NCBI GenBank assembly: GCA_001801685.1
Contig: MGYJ01000057.1
Location: 1 to 61,580 of the forward strand
DNA length: 61,580 bases
DNA from: Gammaproteobacteria bacterium RIFCSPHIGHO2_12_FULL_63_22
Lineage (GTDB): Bacteria > Pseudomonadota > Gammaproteobacteria > Xanthomonadales > Xanthomonadaceae
Direction: 5' to 3'
The position numbers were made by a program, and so were the translations under genes. The notes beneath the pieces are model-generated. The model ran no database searches. It was not told where the DNA came from and worked only from the letters and a program-made list of their open reading frames with translations. Shown here in pieces: positions 24,841-34,210 of the stretch. Position 1 is the first letter of the stretch. Each line of letters opens with the position of its first letter.

Positions 24841-25011
24841 TCAGTTCCCCTTTTTCTCTTTCAACTCCGTAATTTCCTTGCGGAGCGACTCGTTTTCGTT
24901 CTGGAATTGCACGGAGCGCGCCATCGCCGCCGCAGCGTCATTCATCGCCCGGTTGCGCTGCTCTTGGATCGCCTCGATAAGCAGTTGGGCATTAACAGTG
25001 ATTTCGCTCAT
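24841..25011 (-). CDS. Small coiled-coil protein
   Basis: A 56-residue protein (MSEITVNAQLLIEAIQEQRN at the start, LRKEITELKEKKG at the end). Its ATG overlaps the stop of the tail-fibre-like gene upstream (ATGA) and its stop is two bases from the next start. Almost the entire length is predicted helical with a heptad pattern. It could be an assembly helper for the adjacent rod protein, or a short structural part. Confidence 0.6.
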   Translation of the reverse strand: MSEITVNAQLLIEAIQEQRNRAMNDAAAAMARSVQFQNENESLRKEITELKEKKGN

Positions 25012-26117
25012 GGTGTAAAGAAGGCCACGAAGCCTCCGGAAAGTTTGGGGAGAACATCGTCAAAGATCCAACCAGAGTTGTTTCCACCGTTGGTGGAGTT
25101 ATCGCCGGCGAGCCAAGTGCGACTGGGGGAGGCCTGCGAACGGCTGATGGACAGGAAGTCGCACAGCACATCACCAGCGCCTGTGTTACCAGTCTTCAGA
25201 AGGTTGTGGTTTGCCGCCGTGATGCTGGTGATCGTTACGAGATTGCCAAGAGTTCCTGAAGGAAACCCATCGTCATCCTCGATGGTCGTAGTCGTGCCAG
25301 CCGTGAAACGGATTGTGGCTGGAGGGGTGATGACTGAGATATTTTTTAGTGTGTTCGAGGCAGAGAAATCAAGTGACGCACTGCCTGGAGAACCAGTAAA
25401 TTGTATTGATGGATAAGTCTTACCGCCCCCGTTAAACGTGATCGTTGCTGTGGCTGAAGTCTGCGGAATCTTGATCGTTGACGTGCCTCTATTCACCGTG
25501 AGATTCGTACTAGTCAACGCCTGCCAAACAACCGTATTGCCACCATCGCCTCCAGTCAGCGTCCAATCTCCACTTCCCATCGTCACCACGCGGACGTTGG
25601 AGTTATTAGTTGAGAATTGCCCGCACGTCACATTTTGGTTATTAGCGTCAAAAGTCCCGTTCGTCAACCTCAGGGGCTGTACATTGCTTAGTGTTATTGC
25701 ATCAACCAGTTGCCATGTCCCGCCCACGCCGTCTAACGTCACAGGACAATCCATGGTGATTGCATTGCTGGTTATTGTCTTGGCGCTCGTTGCATTGAAA
25801 GTGATCGTCCCTGTGTAGGTTGTTATCATTCCGGCGAGAAGCAGCATTGAGCCAGAGATAGTCATTGGGCTTGCTCCGGTCCAAGTGATTGTGCCGCCGC
25901 CGGAAGGCGCGGCGTTTAAGGTGAAGTCAAGGCACAGTGCGGATTCGTTGACCGTCATCGTGTACGCACCTGGATTTCCGGAATTCGCGTCGAAGATCGC
26001 GTTGTCAGACGCCGTGGGTTTGTTGCCGCCCCCAGGGGCACCACCGGACGAAGTGGCCCAGTGGTTCGTGTCGTCGGACCAGTTGCCAGTGCCTCCTACC
26101 CAGTAGCGGTCAGCCAT
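25008..26117 (-). CDS. Beta-rich tail fibre / receptor-binding candidate
   Basis: A 369-residue protein starting MADRYWVGGTGNWSDDTNHW, an opening shared by many phage fibre proteins, followed by Thr/Ser/Asn-rich short strands suggestive of a beta-helix or beta-prism. Residues such as FDANSGNPGAYTMTVN and TWTLTGGDGG-like turns recur. Base composition is clearly less GC-rich than the flanking genes, a sign of recent exchange. It lies with two other fibre-like genes. Likely contacts host surface structures; no enzymatic motif is seen. Confidence 0.65.
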   Translation of the reverse strand: MADRYWVGGTGNWSDDTNHWATSSGGAPGGGNKPTASDNAIFDANSGNPGAYTMTVNESALCLDFTLNAAPSGGGTITWTGASPMTISGSMLLLAGMITTYTGTITFNATSAKTITSNAITMDCPVTLDGVGGTWQLVDAITLSNVQPLRLTNGTFDANNQNVTCGQFSTNNSNVRVVTMGSGDWTLTGGDGGNTVVWQALTSTNLTVNRGTSTIKIPQTSATATITFNGGGKTYPSIQFTGSPGSASLDFSASNTLKNISVITPPATIRFTAGTTTTIEDDDGFPSGTLGNLVTITSITAANHNLLKTGNTGAGDVLCDFLSISRSQASPSRTWLAGDNSTNGGNNSGWIFDDVLPKLSGGFVAFFTP

Positions 26118-26120
26118 GAC

Positions 26121-26414
26121 TCAGTACTCCATGTTGCCGGTCCAGCACTTCCAGACCTCGAGGCCGAGCGTCTCCAAGCGGGCGTGGTCGCCGCTGTGGC
26201 GTGGAGCCACCACCATGACCTTGCAGCCTCCGGCCACAGTGATCGGACGCCAGCAGCCGTAGTTCGGCAGGACGCTTTGGCCGCAGTTCGGTTTCTCCCT
26301 GAGCTCGATGTCGTTTTTGAGCATGACGAGCTGCAACGGGCGCGTGTCGCCCTGGTCGCCGCACCCCACGGGAGCAAGCAGGAGAATCGCCAGCAGAATG
26401 ATCTTCGCGCACAT
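26121..26414 (-). CDS. Small lipoprotein-like protein in the fibre block
   Basis: A 97-residue protein. The start at 26414 is preferred to one at 26450 because it couples to the upstream stop (ATGA) and begins a signal sequence, [19 protein letters not shown]. Cys19 is a possible lipidation site, although the residues before it (APVG) fit the lipobox only loosely. The mature part has four further Cys residues and is probably disulfide-bonded. Could modify the cell surface after infection; this is inference. Confidence 0.6.
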   Translation of the reverse strand: MCAKIILLAILLLAPVGCGDQGDTRPLQLVMLKNDIELREKPNCGQSVLPNYGCWRPITVAGGCKVMVVAPRHSGDHARLETLGLEVWKCWTGNMEY

Positions 26415-27265
26415 CAGGTGTATCCCTGCGCTGAGGCAACCAAGTCCCACTTGGTATCGGTGCTGTTGTAGAGAAAACCAAGGTAGTCAGTCTTGCTCGA
26501 TCCGCTCAAGGCGGTGGGCAGCGCGACATCCGTCGAGCCGCGGTAGATCGCGTTGAACGAGTAGGTATGCGCGTTCGTGGACTTGATGCGGATCACCAAG
26601 CGCTGCCCTTCCGTCGGCGTGCCGGTTGGCGCGTTCACCGTCAGCGTGCCCAGGCCCTGCGTGTTGGTGTGCGTCGCCTCGTCGGTGGAGTCTGCGGCCG
26701 GTGTGATGGAGGTCGCATCCGCAAGGTTGTTGACCCGCCAGGTTACGCGCTTGTTGGTCAGGGTGTCGGTGGTCGCGCGCCCGACATAGGTGTCGGTGCC
26801 TTGCAGGGTAATCGTCGCGCCGTCGCTGCCCGCGAAGGTCAGGGTGTTCGAGAACGCGGCCGTCTTCGCGTTCGTGATGGTCAGTGTACCCGTCGAACTT
26901 GTGATCGTCAGGCCGTTGATGCTCTTGTTGGTGAGCGCCTCGTTTCCGGTCAGCGTGGCAAGCGTTCCGCTGGTAGGTAGCGTGATACTCGTGGACCCAG
27001 TGGTGTTCAGGGTGACCGCATCATCTCCAACGGTGGAGAAGGCCGCAGAGATGTTGAGGTTTCCGGTCAGGGTAAGTGTGCCGGTGGTGACGGACAGAGC
27101 CGTGCCGCCGGCATTGATGACGACGGCTTTCGAGCCGTTCCCGGAGAGGGCGGGCAGCAGGTCGAAGCCTGCCTCGATCGCCTCAAACTCCGAGCGCATG
27201 ACCGAGGACGATCCAGAGGAACTCGTCGCCGGCGACCCGGTTGGTGCATAAAATTCGTTTGCCAT
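26414..27265 (-). CDS. Tail fibre-like protein
   Basis: A 283-residue protein with a short N-terminal helix ([20 protein letters not shown]), then [29 protein letters not shown] and DTLTNKRV blocks. These ALTNKS/TLTNKR blocks are a common signature of phage fibre shafts (short triple beta-helices). The C-terminus ([13 protein letters not shown]... [18 protein letters not shown]) is like trimeric fibre tips. It overlaps the gatekeeper gene by one base and the small lipoprotein by four. Confidence 0.75.
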   Translation of the reverse strand: MANEFYAPTGSPATSSSGSSSVMRSEFEAIEAGFDLLPALSGNGSKAVVINAGGTALSVTTGTLTLTGNLNISAAFSTVGDDAVTLNTTGSTSITLPTSGTLATLTGNEALTNKSINGLTITSSTGTLTITNAKTAAFSNTLTFAGSDGATITLQGTDTYVGRATTDTLTNKRVTWRVNNLADATSITPAADSTDEATHTNTQGLGTLTVNAPTGTPTEGQRLVIRIKSTNAHTYSFNAIYRGSTDVALPTALSGSSKTDYLGFLYNSTDTKWDLVASAQGYT

Positions 27266-29352
27266 TAGTGCAAAGCCCTCCGGGGTGTAAAGTGGACTAC
27301 CGCACCACTCAGTTTGTGCGGTAGGAAATAGTCTGAACTGCTGAAAATCTTCAGAGAGATGTTGGTTCCGGTTCCCTCGAGTTCGACTTCAGACGGCAGC
27401 AGAGTGCGACCATCCCAGAAGAATGCGTCCCAGGTGAAGGCGTCCCAGATCGTGCGCGCGAACTGCGACACGAGAGAGACCTGATCCGGTTGCCCGACAT
27501 CGGTGCTGCCGTAGTCCAACTCGTAAGAAAATTGGACGGCAGCGTAGCCATCGCCGCTGACTTCCAGCATGGCGCGGCGGTAGCGCTTGCGGACCCTCGG
27601 GCTGACCGAGTGATTGAAGACAAGGTGCATGAAGCCCTCGATGGCGTCGCCGTCGAAGCTCGTGCCCTTCTCCATCTGAAACACCCATCCGTCGTCAGAC
27701 CCGAAGAAGATGGCCTCGGTGCCGTCGGAGTCCTCGAGCGAGCACATGCAGCGCACGACGTCCACGAAGGCGATCGGCATCAGACCTACGACCTTCCTGC
27801 CAACGATCGTCACATACAACCCCGTGAGATCCGTGAAGAAGATGCGGTACTGGCTGCGATCCCTCGAGATGCAGGACGCCGACACAGCTTGGCGGCGATC
27901 CGTCAGGAAGGTGCGAACAAGATCCGAGAGCGTCGCGTGCGCGAAGTTACCGTAGGTCTGTGCGGTTTGGATGTTGGTCAGCCCGCGGTCATCCAAGAAC
28001 ACCGTGTAGCCCACGTCCTGAATCGTGTCAGAGAACGCTCCCAACTCTTCTCGATAGGAAACGAGTTCCCAATCCGCGCTGCTCGAACCGTACAGGATGC
28101 TCAATCGGTTGCGGGTAAAGATCGCCAATGCACCGCCAGCCTCTGAGCCCGGCTGCAGGGCAAACCCGGCGATGGTGTCACCCATAGCAAGTTCTAAGGC
28201 GCCGGTGATCGGCGTCCACTGGTAGGGCGTTCCGATGCCGGAGTGCTGCGCTGACCCAGCAAACGAGAAGAACAGGTGATTCTTGTGAGCGAAGATGTGC
28301 ATCGGCGTATCGGTGGTCATGCCAGTGACAATCGGCACCAGAACCGTGCCATCAAATTCGAACCCGCGATTGACGCCGTCGGCCCCGTAGATGCGGGTGG
28401 TGTTGGTCCCGCCGCCAAAGTTTGCGTTGACGAACCGATATCGCCCGCTGGGGGATAGCGTGATTGCTGTTTCAGCCCCGCTGCAGGTCGCCACGATGCC
28501 GGCGGTGAAGGCACCGGCGGCAAAGCTGCCACCAGCAGGCGCAGCGACGATCATGCGCCCCGCCGCCGTGCCACCAGCGAAGGTCCCGGACTGCAGTACC
28601 AGGCGCTTGAGGATGGCGGTGACAGCACCCTGGGTGATGGTGTCCCCTTCACTCGGCGCTGTGCCGCTTGCGGCCGTGAAGCTCACTTCGTAGAACAGCG
28701 TGACCGCCTGCCAGCCTGTAGAACTCGACTTGTAGATAGCGGCAGCCGTGCCGCCAGCGTTGTTGCGCCAAGCGTAGGTTACGTCGTTGTGGCGCCAGAC
28801 GCCGAGGATCGCGCCTGAACCAGGGACGGCGCCGATGTCATCCCGATACTCGTCCGCCGCCAAGTTCGTATACTGGGCGTGCAAGAGTGCGGTGGAAGCC
28901 CCGTCGACAACGGCAGTCGAGCTCGTGGTTCCCTGCGGGGCGGCCGACACATTCAGGGTCTCCCCTGAAATGAAGGCCCCGCTGATCTTGGTGACAACAA
29001 GGTAGTCCGGCGTGCCGCTCGTGACCACCGCAATCACCACAGCCGTCGCAAGGGACGTGACCCCGGCGATCGTGTTGCCCACTGCGAAGGACCCGGTGAT
29101 AGTGACGTTCAGGATGGCGTAGACCGCGGCAGACGGCTTGGAGCGACCGTCAAAGCGCTCATAGCCGGCGATACGCCGATAGCCGCCCTCGAAGTCGGCC
29201 TCGTAGTTCTGCGCCTCGCGGCAGAATCCCTTCTTGGTGAAGAGGGGCGGCGTGACGAGATCCAGCCCACCAGCGAAAGCGATGAACTCGTGCTTCGCTG
29301 CTGCAGCGTCGAGCTGCCGGGCGATGTTCTGGACCACTGCCGAACGGCTCAT
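27265..29352 (-). CDS. Tail stabilisation / nozzle-like protein
   Basis: A 695-residue protein. It contains [20 protein letters not shown] near the start and [48 protein letters not shown] and [13 protein letters not shown] further on. These are typical of the beta-propeller tail nozzle or stabilisation proteins of P22- and T7-like phages. An inserted Ala/Gly/Thr-rich beta domain lies at about residues 80-300. It directly follows the connector gene and precedes fibres, the canonical order. Would close the portal channel and join fibres to the tail. Confidence 0.78.
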   Translation of the reverse strand: MSRSAVVQNIARQLDAAAAKHEFIAFAGGLDLVTPPLFTKKGFCREAQNYEADFEGGYRRIAGYERFDGRSKPSAAVYAILNVTITGSFAVGNTIAGVTSLATAVVIAVVTSGTPDYLVVTKISGAFISGETLNVSAAPQGTTSSTAVVDGASTALLHAQYTNLAADEYRDDIGAVPGSGAILGVWRHNDVTYAWRNNAGGTAAAIYKSSSTGWQAVTLFYEVSFTAASGTAPSEGDTITQGAVTAILKRLVLQSGTFAGGTAAGRMIVAAPAGGSFAAGAFTAGIVATCSGAETAITLSPSGRYRFVNANFGGGTNTTRIYGADGVNRGFEFDGTVLVPIVTGMTTDTPMHIFAHKNHLFFSFAGSAQHSGIGTPYQWTPITGALELAMGDTIAGFALQPGSEAGGALAIFTRNRLSILYGSSSADWELVSYREELGAFSDTIQDVGYTVFLDDRGLTNIQTAQTYGNFAHATLSDLVRTFLTDRRQAVSASCISRDRSQYRIFFTDLTGLYVTIVGRKVVGLMPIAFVDVVRCMCSLEDSDGTEAIFFGSDDGWVFQMEKGTSFDGDAIEGFMHLVFNHSVSPRVRKRYRRAMLEVSGDGYAAVQFSYELDYGSTDVGQPDQVSLVSQFARTIWDAFTWDAFFWDGRTLLPSEVELEGTGTNISLKIFSSSDYFLPHKLSGAVVHFTPRRALH

Positions 29353-30056
29353 GCGAGAGGCGCTCCCAGGCCAATTCCAGGTAGCTGATTGGCCTCCAAC
29401 GCCCTCATCAGCGGAGTGCCCTCGCGCATCGCGCGCACCATGATTTCCGAGGCGGCGTCGTAGCCAGCGACCTTCTTCATGGCCTCGTACATGATGACCT
29501 TGTCGAATGCCGATGGCAGCTCCGGAACGTCGGCATCGGCGGAGAATACCTGCGGCGACATCTGGTACTCACCCGACACCACGAAGATTGCGTTCGGCAC
29601 GGGCCCCAGCACCAGGTTGTTCTGCGGGTCGATGCTGTAGTGCGCCGGCGTGCCGTTTGTTTGTGTGCCGCGCCGGTACAAGCCCCGAAAGTCCGACCAC
29701 GGCAGAAAGACCAACCAGCCCTCAGTGCCTACCCCAGCAGACTGCAGGTAGCTCTTGACGTTGAAGCCATCGTTCTCATCGTAGGGCAACCAGCGGCTGA
29801 AGCGCGTGATGGTGTCCACAAGACGGGAGTCGGTGCAGTCGGTCCCGGCGTAGATGCCATCGGCCGCAACCGTATTCACCGAGAACGTCGATCGCATCCA
29901 GCGCCAGTCTGGGTGCTGAAGCTGAATTTCCTTCCATGCGTCCTTCACCCAGTTGACCACGCGCTCGAGTTCGCCGGTCTGGCTCGCCACCGTGGTCAGC
30001 GTGCCAGTGATGCCGCACTCACGCTTCACGTCCTGGCAGAGCGCGAGATAGGTCAT
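29349..30056 (-). CDS. Head-tail connector / adaptor protein
   Basis: A 235-residue protein with MTYLALCQDVKRECGITGTL and WVKDAWKEIQLQHPDWRWMR at the N-terminus, WLVFLPWSDFRGLYRRG in the middle and an FDKVIMYEAMKKVAGYD helix near the end. This pattern is that of adaptor proteins (P22 gp4 / T7 gp11-like) that form the ring below the portal. Its ATG overlaps the next stop, and gene order portal - capsid - adaptor - nozzle supports the call. Confidence 0.78.
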   Translation of the reverse strand: MTYLALCQDVKRECGITGTLTTVASQTGELERVVNWVKDAWKEIQLQHPDWRWMRSTFSVNTVAADGIYAGTDCTDSRLVDTITRFSRWLPYDENDGFNVKSYLQSAGVGTEGWLVFLPWSDFRGLYRRGTQTNGTPAHYSIDPQNNLVLGPVPNAIFVVSGEYQMSPQVFSADADVPELPSAFDKVIMYEAMKKVAGYDAASEIMVRAMREGTPLMRALEANQLPGIGLGAPLA

Positions 30057-30283
30057 CGCTTGGTTCTCGATTGGTCATCGAGCAGAACGGCGCGCAGCGC
30101 CTCTTTCTCTGCTTCAGGCATGGCGCGAACGCGCTCGCGCGCCGAAACCTGCGCCTTCCTGCTTTGGATCGGCGTATGCACCTGGCGCCTCTCGTCCATG
30201 ACGCGAACAAACTCATCTGCCAGACGTCGGAACTCGTCATCGAGCTGCACGAGCGTCATGGCAGAGTAGTCTGGCGCCGGCAT
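30053..30283 (-). CDS. Small hypothetical structural-operon protein
   Basis: A 76-residue, highly charged, probably all-helical protein (LDDEFRRLADEFVRVMDERR in its first third). It overlaps the adaptor gene by four bases. No family recognised. It may be a small assembly factor. Confidence 0.6.
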   Translation of the reverse strand: MPAPDYSAMTLVQLDDEFRRLADEFVRVMDERRQVHTPIQSRKAQVSARERVRAMPEAEKEALRAVLLDDQSRTKR

Positions 30284-30286
30284 GGT

Positions 30287-30847
30287 CTAGCCCTCCGCGA
30301 GGATCGCCTTCAGCCATGCGCCGCCGCGCACATTCGGATCCGAGACCACGGCGAACGGAACGAGCAGCGCGCTGTGCGGGACGTTGCGATAACCCTCGTT
30401 GTTCGGAAGCCTCTCCTGGGTGAAGGTCACCCTCTTCATGCGCGCAAGGATCTCGACGAACTTGCGCTTGACCGGCTGCTCCTTGCCGCGAATCAGCAGC
30501 ATGCTGACGCCGTCGTTCCAGACCATCGGCGTCGGGTCGTCGGTCGGATTGGTGCTGTCGTGGATGTTGACGATGAGAACGTCCTCCATGAACTTCAGGA
30601 GCTCGGCCTTCTCCAGATTCAGCGGCTGGTCCACCGGCTGAACCAGAGGCGGATCCAGCCGCGCCGGTCCTTCCGCAGGCATGTCGCGCGGATGGTCCTG
30701 GCCGACCTTGTGATCCATCGTGTCGGTGTCGAGACGACGCGAGCGCACGGGCTGCGTGCGCTTTTCGTTGACCGCTCTCAAGCGTGCGGCCCCTGCCTCG
30801 CGCGCGGCGACTTGCGCCGGGCTCGGTTCCTTTTGCAACCTGGGCAT
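30287..30847 (-). CDS. Hypothetical structural-operon protein
   Basis: A 186-residue protein with a basic, disordered N-terminus (residues 1-70, rich in Arg, Pro and Ala) and a folded C-terminal half with LLKFMEDVLIVNIHDSTNPT, VEILARMKRVTFTQERLPNN and HSALLVPFAVVSDPN. It lies between the decoration-like gene and the adaptor. The C-terminal half looks like a small head-completion protein, but no family match is claimed. Confidence 0.6.
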   Translation of the reverse strand: MPRLQKEPSPAQVAAREAGAARLRAVNEKRTQPVRSRRLDTDTMDHKVGQDHPRDMPAEGPARLDPPLVQPVDQPLNLEKAELLKFMEDVLIVNIHDSTNPTDDPTPMVWNDGVSMLLIRGKEQPVKRKFVEILARMKRVTFTQERLPNNEGYRNVPHSALLVPFAVVSDPNVRGGAWLKAILAEG

Positions 30848-30862
30848 ACGATTCTCCTTGGT

Positions 30863-30894
30863 AAAAACCTCCCCCGCCGGAATGGCGGGAGAGG
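30863..30894 (-). terminator. Intrinsic terminator after the decoration-like gene
   Basis: On the leftward strand an 11-bp stem (CCTCTCCCGCC with GGCGGGGGAGG, one G-U pair, 5-base loop) is followed by TTTTT. It lies just past the stop of the 30904-31512 gene and should end or reduce transcription into the connector genes. Confidence 0.8.
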
Positions 30895-30903
30895 ATGAAA
30901 CTC

Positions 30904-31512
30904 TCAGCCTACGCGGTAGGCGACGAACGTGTTCGCTGCCGTGCGGCGGAATCGGAATGTGCCTTGCGAGGGCACCGCCACGGTGACGACCGCGTTTCCG
31001 ACAATCGTGATGCCGGCTGCTGCCGTGAGCGTGATGTCATCCCCCGCACCACCGAGGTTGATGATGGTGAGATCGAACGAGTCGCCGTTTTCCACCTGGA
31101 ATCCGGCGGCGAGCAGCGCCGCTTCGAGTTGTGTTCCGGTCCTCACGGTGTAGGCCGCCGCCGCCGTAGGCGTGGCCGCCAGGATGCCCGTGAGCATCTG
31201 CGCATCGGTAAGCCCTGCGGTATCGGCTGCGGTCTCCGGTGCCGCCTGCGGGGTAAAGAGCTTTCCCGTCATGCGGAAGGAGTCGGTGTTCTTCGTTGCC
31301 CCGAGCACGACTGCCTTACCTGCGGCGTTCTCGCCGTTGGTGATGCCGTCGATCTTGGCAAGGTCTGCGGCACCGATTGAGTCGAGCGCGGTAAGCTCCG
31401 CCATGTTGAGCGTGCTGACCACTCCGACATCGCTGGTGACCTTCATCACCGCGCCCTTCTTGAACAGCAACGTCTTCTCGACTACTGCGTTTGTCCACTT
31501 TCTCCAAAGCAT
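30904..31512 (-). CDS. Head decoration / fibre-like protein candidate
   Basis: A 202-residue protein with a basic N-terminus, a central segment AELTALDSIGAADLAKIDGI and a C-terminal beta-rich domain (DITLTAAAGITIVGNAVVTV and FRFRRTAANTFVAYRV). The TALD-IG-AA-LAKIDGI pattern and the C-terminal strands recall capsid-attached fibre or decoration proteins. It lies alone between two terminators downstream of the capsid gene, consistent with its own expression level. Its exact role is uncertain. Confidence 0.6.
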   Translation of the reverse strand: MLWRKWTNAVVEKTLLFKKGAVMKVTSDVGVVSTLNMAELTALDSIGAADLAKIDGITNGENAAGKAVVLGATKNTDSFRMTGKLFTPQAAPETAADTAGLTDAQMLTGILAATPTAAAAYTVRTGTQLEAALLAAGFQVENGDSFDLTIINLGGAGDDITLTAAAGITIVGNAVVTVAVPSQGTFRFRRTAANTFVAYRVG

Positions 31513-31564
31513 GGTCTTCTCCTGCTTATGGACAGCGATGTTCCGCTGTCATATTTATGGGATG

Positions 31565-31586
31565 AAAAGAGCGCCCGAAGGCGCCC
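31565..31586 (-). terminator. Intrinsic terminator between decoration-like genes
   Basis: On the leftward strand a 7-bp stem (GGGCGCC with GGCGCTC) closes a TTCG tetraloop and is followed by TTTTC. It lies between the stop at 31611 and the next start at 31512. It probably attenuates rather than stops transcription. Confidence 0.75.
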
Positions 31587-31610
31587 TTCCCTGCTGCAGT
31601 TGCTTTAGGC

Positions 31611-32084
31611 TTACGACGCCAACGGCGCCGTCGGCATTCCGCCGCCGAAGTCGTAGTAGGTGTCGGTCACGTCCGAGGCACTGAAGTTCGTGGTCCCCAG
31701 GGTGAACGTCGCCGCGTTCTCGCACTTCACCTTGACCGCCCCGATCGGGCAGGTGTCGGCGGTGGGCTGCGGCCAGTGCAGAACCCGTGTGCCGGCCGCG
31801 AGGTCGGCATTCAACTGTTCCGTGCCCTTGACCGTGGTCAGCGTACCGCCCGAGTCGAGCAGCAGCAGGTAAATGCAGGTCGTGAGTGCCGCCTGCACCG
31901 CCGCGGCGCCGGTGTCGATGTTGTCGGCGTCGGCCGCGTGATAGGCGATGCCGTCGATGGCGTAGTCGATCCCCGCGCCGTTGGGCGCCGTGATCTTGAC
32001 GCGATCCGCCGTACCCGCGATGCCAAGGCCCGCCTTGGAAAGGCAGCCAGTGAAACCGCGGGGAATGTCGAGTGTTTCGTTCAT
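31611..32084 (-). CDS. Capsid-associated (decoration) protein candidate
   Basis: A 157-residue, mostly beta protein immediately downstream of the capsid gene. Segments include DRVKITAPNGAGIDYAIDGI and VQAALTTCIYLLLLDSGGTL, with a Gly/Ala/Pro-rich C-terminus. Small, Thr/Asp-rich proteins right after the major capsid gene are often decoration proteins. Terminator-like hairpins flank it on both sides, suggesting stoichiometric control. No catalytic motif is seen. Confidence 0.6.
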   Translation of the reverse strand: MNETLDIPRGFTGCLSKAGLGIAGTADRVKITAPNGAGIDYAIDGIAYHAADADNIDTGAAAVQAALTTCIYLLLLDSGGTLTTVKGTEQLNADLAAGTRVLHWPQPTADTCPIGAVKVKCENAATFTLGTTNFSASDVTDTYYDFGGGMPTAPLAS

Positions 32085-32109
32085 TTGATTCTCTCCTGAA
32101 AAGTGTGGA

Positions 32110-32135
32110 GATCAGGGGCCCGAAAGCCCCAGATC
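32110..32135 (-). terminator. Hairpin after the major capsid gene
   Basis: On the leftward strand GATCTGGGGC pairs with GCCCCTGATC (nine of ten pairs) around a short TTTCGG loop. The U-run that follows is weak (ACTTTTC, some bases later), so it may act as a partial terminator or a 3' stabiliser of capsid mRNA. Confidence 0.55.
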
Positions 32136-32142
32136 AGGTTGC

Positions 32143-33177
32143 TCAGACGTCGGTGACGCCGGCCTCGATGACGCCCATCCATCCGCCGTTGGTCACGAGG
32201 ACCGCCGACCAGAAGGTGGCGCCGACGTAGCCGCGCTGGCCCAGGGGATCCGACTTGTCCTTCTGGGTGTGCGGCAGGTGGGTCACGTTGAACGAATTCA
32301 GGCCGCGCAGCGCGATGTCGAAGGCCGCCTCTTCACCCATGACGATGAAGGGGTAGACGTCGATGGTTGACGCGCCGGTGGACACCAGGCCCGTTGCGCC
32401 AACCGATGCGCCGGAATCGGCGTAGGGGGTCAGCTCCGGGCTGCAGATGAACCTGAATTCCTCGCACGAGCCGAGCTCGAACTCGTTGATCGGCGAGCGG
32501 TTGGCGTACTTCGCCACCGGCACGAAGTTCGGGAGATCCCGGATGTCCGGTTCCGCGTCCGAGGACACGAACACGATGAAGCCGGCTTCGATCGCCGACG
32601 TATCGTAGTTCGCGCTCGCGGACAGGATGCGCGTCTTCTTCTTCGCGTGGTTGCGCTTGAGCGTCTTGGTCATCCTGCGAAGGATGTTGAGGCCGATGGC
32701 CTCGTCCACGGTCAGGCGGGTCGTGCCGCCGGCGTACATCACGTTCGACGCCGCCTTGAGCGAACCGAAGCGGATCATCTCCCGCACCAGGCCCATGCGC
32801 TCGCCGGTCTGGGTCTTCATCTCGTCCGGCATGTCGTCTTCGTACAGGTCGGCGGTCTTGTCGGTGTAGCTGTACAAGCAGCCGAACTGCTGGATCGTGA
32901 CGCTCACGTCGACCGGGGTCATCGAGTCTGCCGTCGGGGTCACCCCTTCCGACAGGGCATGCGCAGCCGCGGTGACAACCGGGCGGTTCTGCGTGTGCAC
33001 GGTGCTCGACGTCGCGCCGAAGGGAAGCCATCGCCGATAGACGATGTTGTCGCCCTGGTTCTTGGCCATCGGCTTCATCTTGCAGCCGAGCGCCAGCACT
33101 TCCACCGGGACCGCGTGGGCGAGGATCTCGCCCTTGATCTTGTTTACGCGGCCGGTATTGGTTGCGTAGTTCAACAT
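32143..33177 (-). CDS. Major capsid protein, N4-gp56-like family
   Basis: A 344-residue protein. The segments VYRRWLPFGAT, VSVTIQQFGCLYSYTDKTAD, SLKAASNVMYAGG, NRSPINEFELGSCEEFRFIC and GYVGATFWSAVLVTNGGWMG are characteristic of the N4-gp56-type HK97-fold capsid proteins. Position directly after the scaffold gene fits. The protein would assemble the icosahedral shell. A hairpin after the stop may boost its relative expression. Confidence 0.88.
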   Translation of the reverse strand: MLNYATNTGRVNKIKGEILAHAVPVEVLALGCKMKPMAKNQGDNIVYRRWLPFGATSSTVHTQNRPVVTAAAHALSEGVTPTADSMTPVDVSVTIQQFGCLYSYTDKTADLYEDDMPDEMKTQTGERMGLVREMIRFGSLKAASNVMYAGGTTRLTVDEAIGLNILRRMTKTLKRNHAKKKTRILSASANYDTSAIEAGFIVFVSSDAEPDIRDLPNFVPVAKYANRSPINEFELGSCEEFRFICSPELTPYADSGASVGATGLVSTGASTIDVYPFIVMGEEAAFDIALRGLNSFNVTHLPHTQKDKSDPLGQRGYVGATFWSAVLVTNGGWMGVIEAGVTDV

Positions 33178-33194
33178 CTGAATGCTCCTTGGGG

Positions 33195-34163
33195 TTATTT
33201 CGCCTTAGCCACCTTGTTGAATCCGGCGGCAAATTCGGCTTCGTCACTTGGGGTGCTCGGTCTTGGCGAAGCCGCACCCTTGGGCGTGGTCGCTTGCTCG
33301 AGCCGCTGTTGCTTCTTGAGGCGTTCCTCTTCGGGCGTGAGAGTGGCTTTGCCCGTCTGCTTTACCTTGAAGGCATCGAGCAGCTTGATCGCATCGCGCG
33401 CTTTGTCGCTTGCGGCCAGTGCCTGAACATCCGTGGGCTGGGTTGTAAGCCAGGCCTTGAAGTCGGGCGTCTTGACCGTGTCCTCCCAATCGGGGTGCGA
33501 GGAGTCGACGCGGGTGAATTCCCTGATCCGGCGTTCGCTCTCCTGCAGCGTGGGTTTCAGCGACTGCGCTACCTGCTTCGACAACGCATCGGTGTCGACG
33601 GGTTTTGCTTTCGCAATCTCGGCGCGAATCGCTCCGAGTTCCTCTTCGACAGGACCTGCCCAATCGGGAAAGTCCTCTTTCAGCTTCTCCCAGGCCTTCG
33701 GGTTGGACATCGCCGCCTTGACTTCTTTGTCCGTCGGCGCAGCGCCCGATCCGGCGGCCTTGGTCGCGGCGGCTTTCGCGGCCGTCAAGGCTCCGTCGAG
33801 CTTGCTGTTCAGTCCTCCGATGTGGCCGGCGAGGTTGCGCACCTGACCAGGCAAGGCATCGAGCGCGGTCAGACGTTCCCGCACGACTGCCGGGACACCT
33901 TCCCACACCTTCTCCTCGGCTGCTTTGCGTTCGGTCTCTTCCTTCGCCTTCGCTTCCGCAGCAAGCTCGGTCGCCGATTTCTCGGGGGCCTTGACTTCTG
34001 CGGGTTGCGATTCGGGCTCCGGCTTCTCGGAAGGCTTCTCGTCATGCGCCTTGTGGACGCTGTTGAAACCATCCGCGAAGCCCTGCTCGGCCTCACGCGC
34101 TGCAACTTTCGGGTCTTCCGCCTTCTCCTGGTCTGCGCCTGCTGTTTGCGTCGTTTCGCTCAC
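33195..34163 (-). CDS. Scaffolding protein
   Basis: A 322-residue, strongly charged, Ala/Lys/Glu-rich helical protein with predicted coiled coils at about residues 60-130 and 150-230 and a basic C-terminal helix (FAAGFNKVAKAK), the usual capsid-contact element of scaffolds. It lies between portal and capsid genes. No protease domain is evident, so scaffold is likely released rather than cleaved. Confidence 0.78.
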   Translation of the reverse strand: MSETTQTAGADQEKAEDPKVAAREAEQGFADGFNSVHKAHDEKPSEKPEPESQPAEVKAPEKSATELAAEAKAKEETERKAAEEKVWEGVPAVVRERLTALDALPGQVRNLAGHIGGLNSKLDGALTAAKAAATKAAGSGAAPTDKEVKAAMSNPKAWEKLKEDFPDWAGPVEEELGAIRAEIAKAKPVDTDALSKQVAQSLKPTLQESERRIREFTRVDSSHPDWEDTVKTPDFKAWLTTQPTDVQALAASDKARDAIKLLDAFKVKQTGKATLTPEEERLKKQQRLEQATTPKGAASPRPSTPSDEAEFAAGFNKVAKAK

Positions 34164-34210
34164 GTTCTCGCCTCACGAAAAATCAAACATCGAAAAACGG
34201 AGGGCACCAG

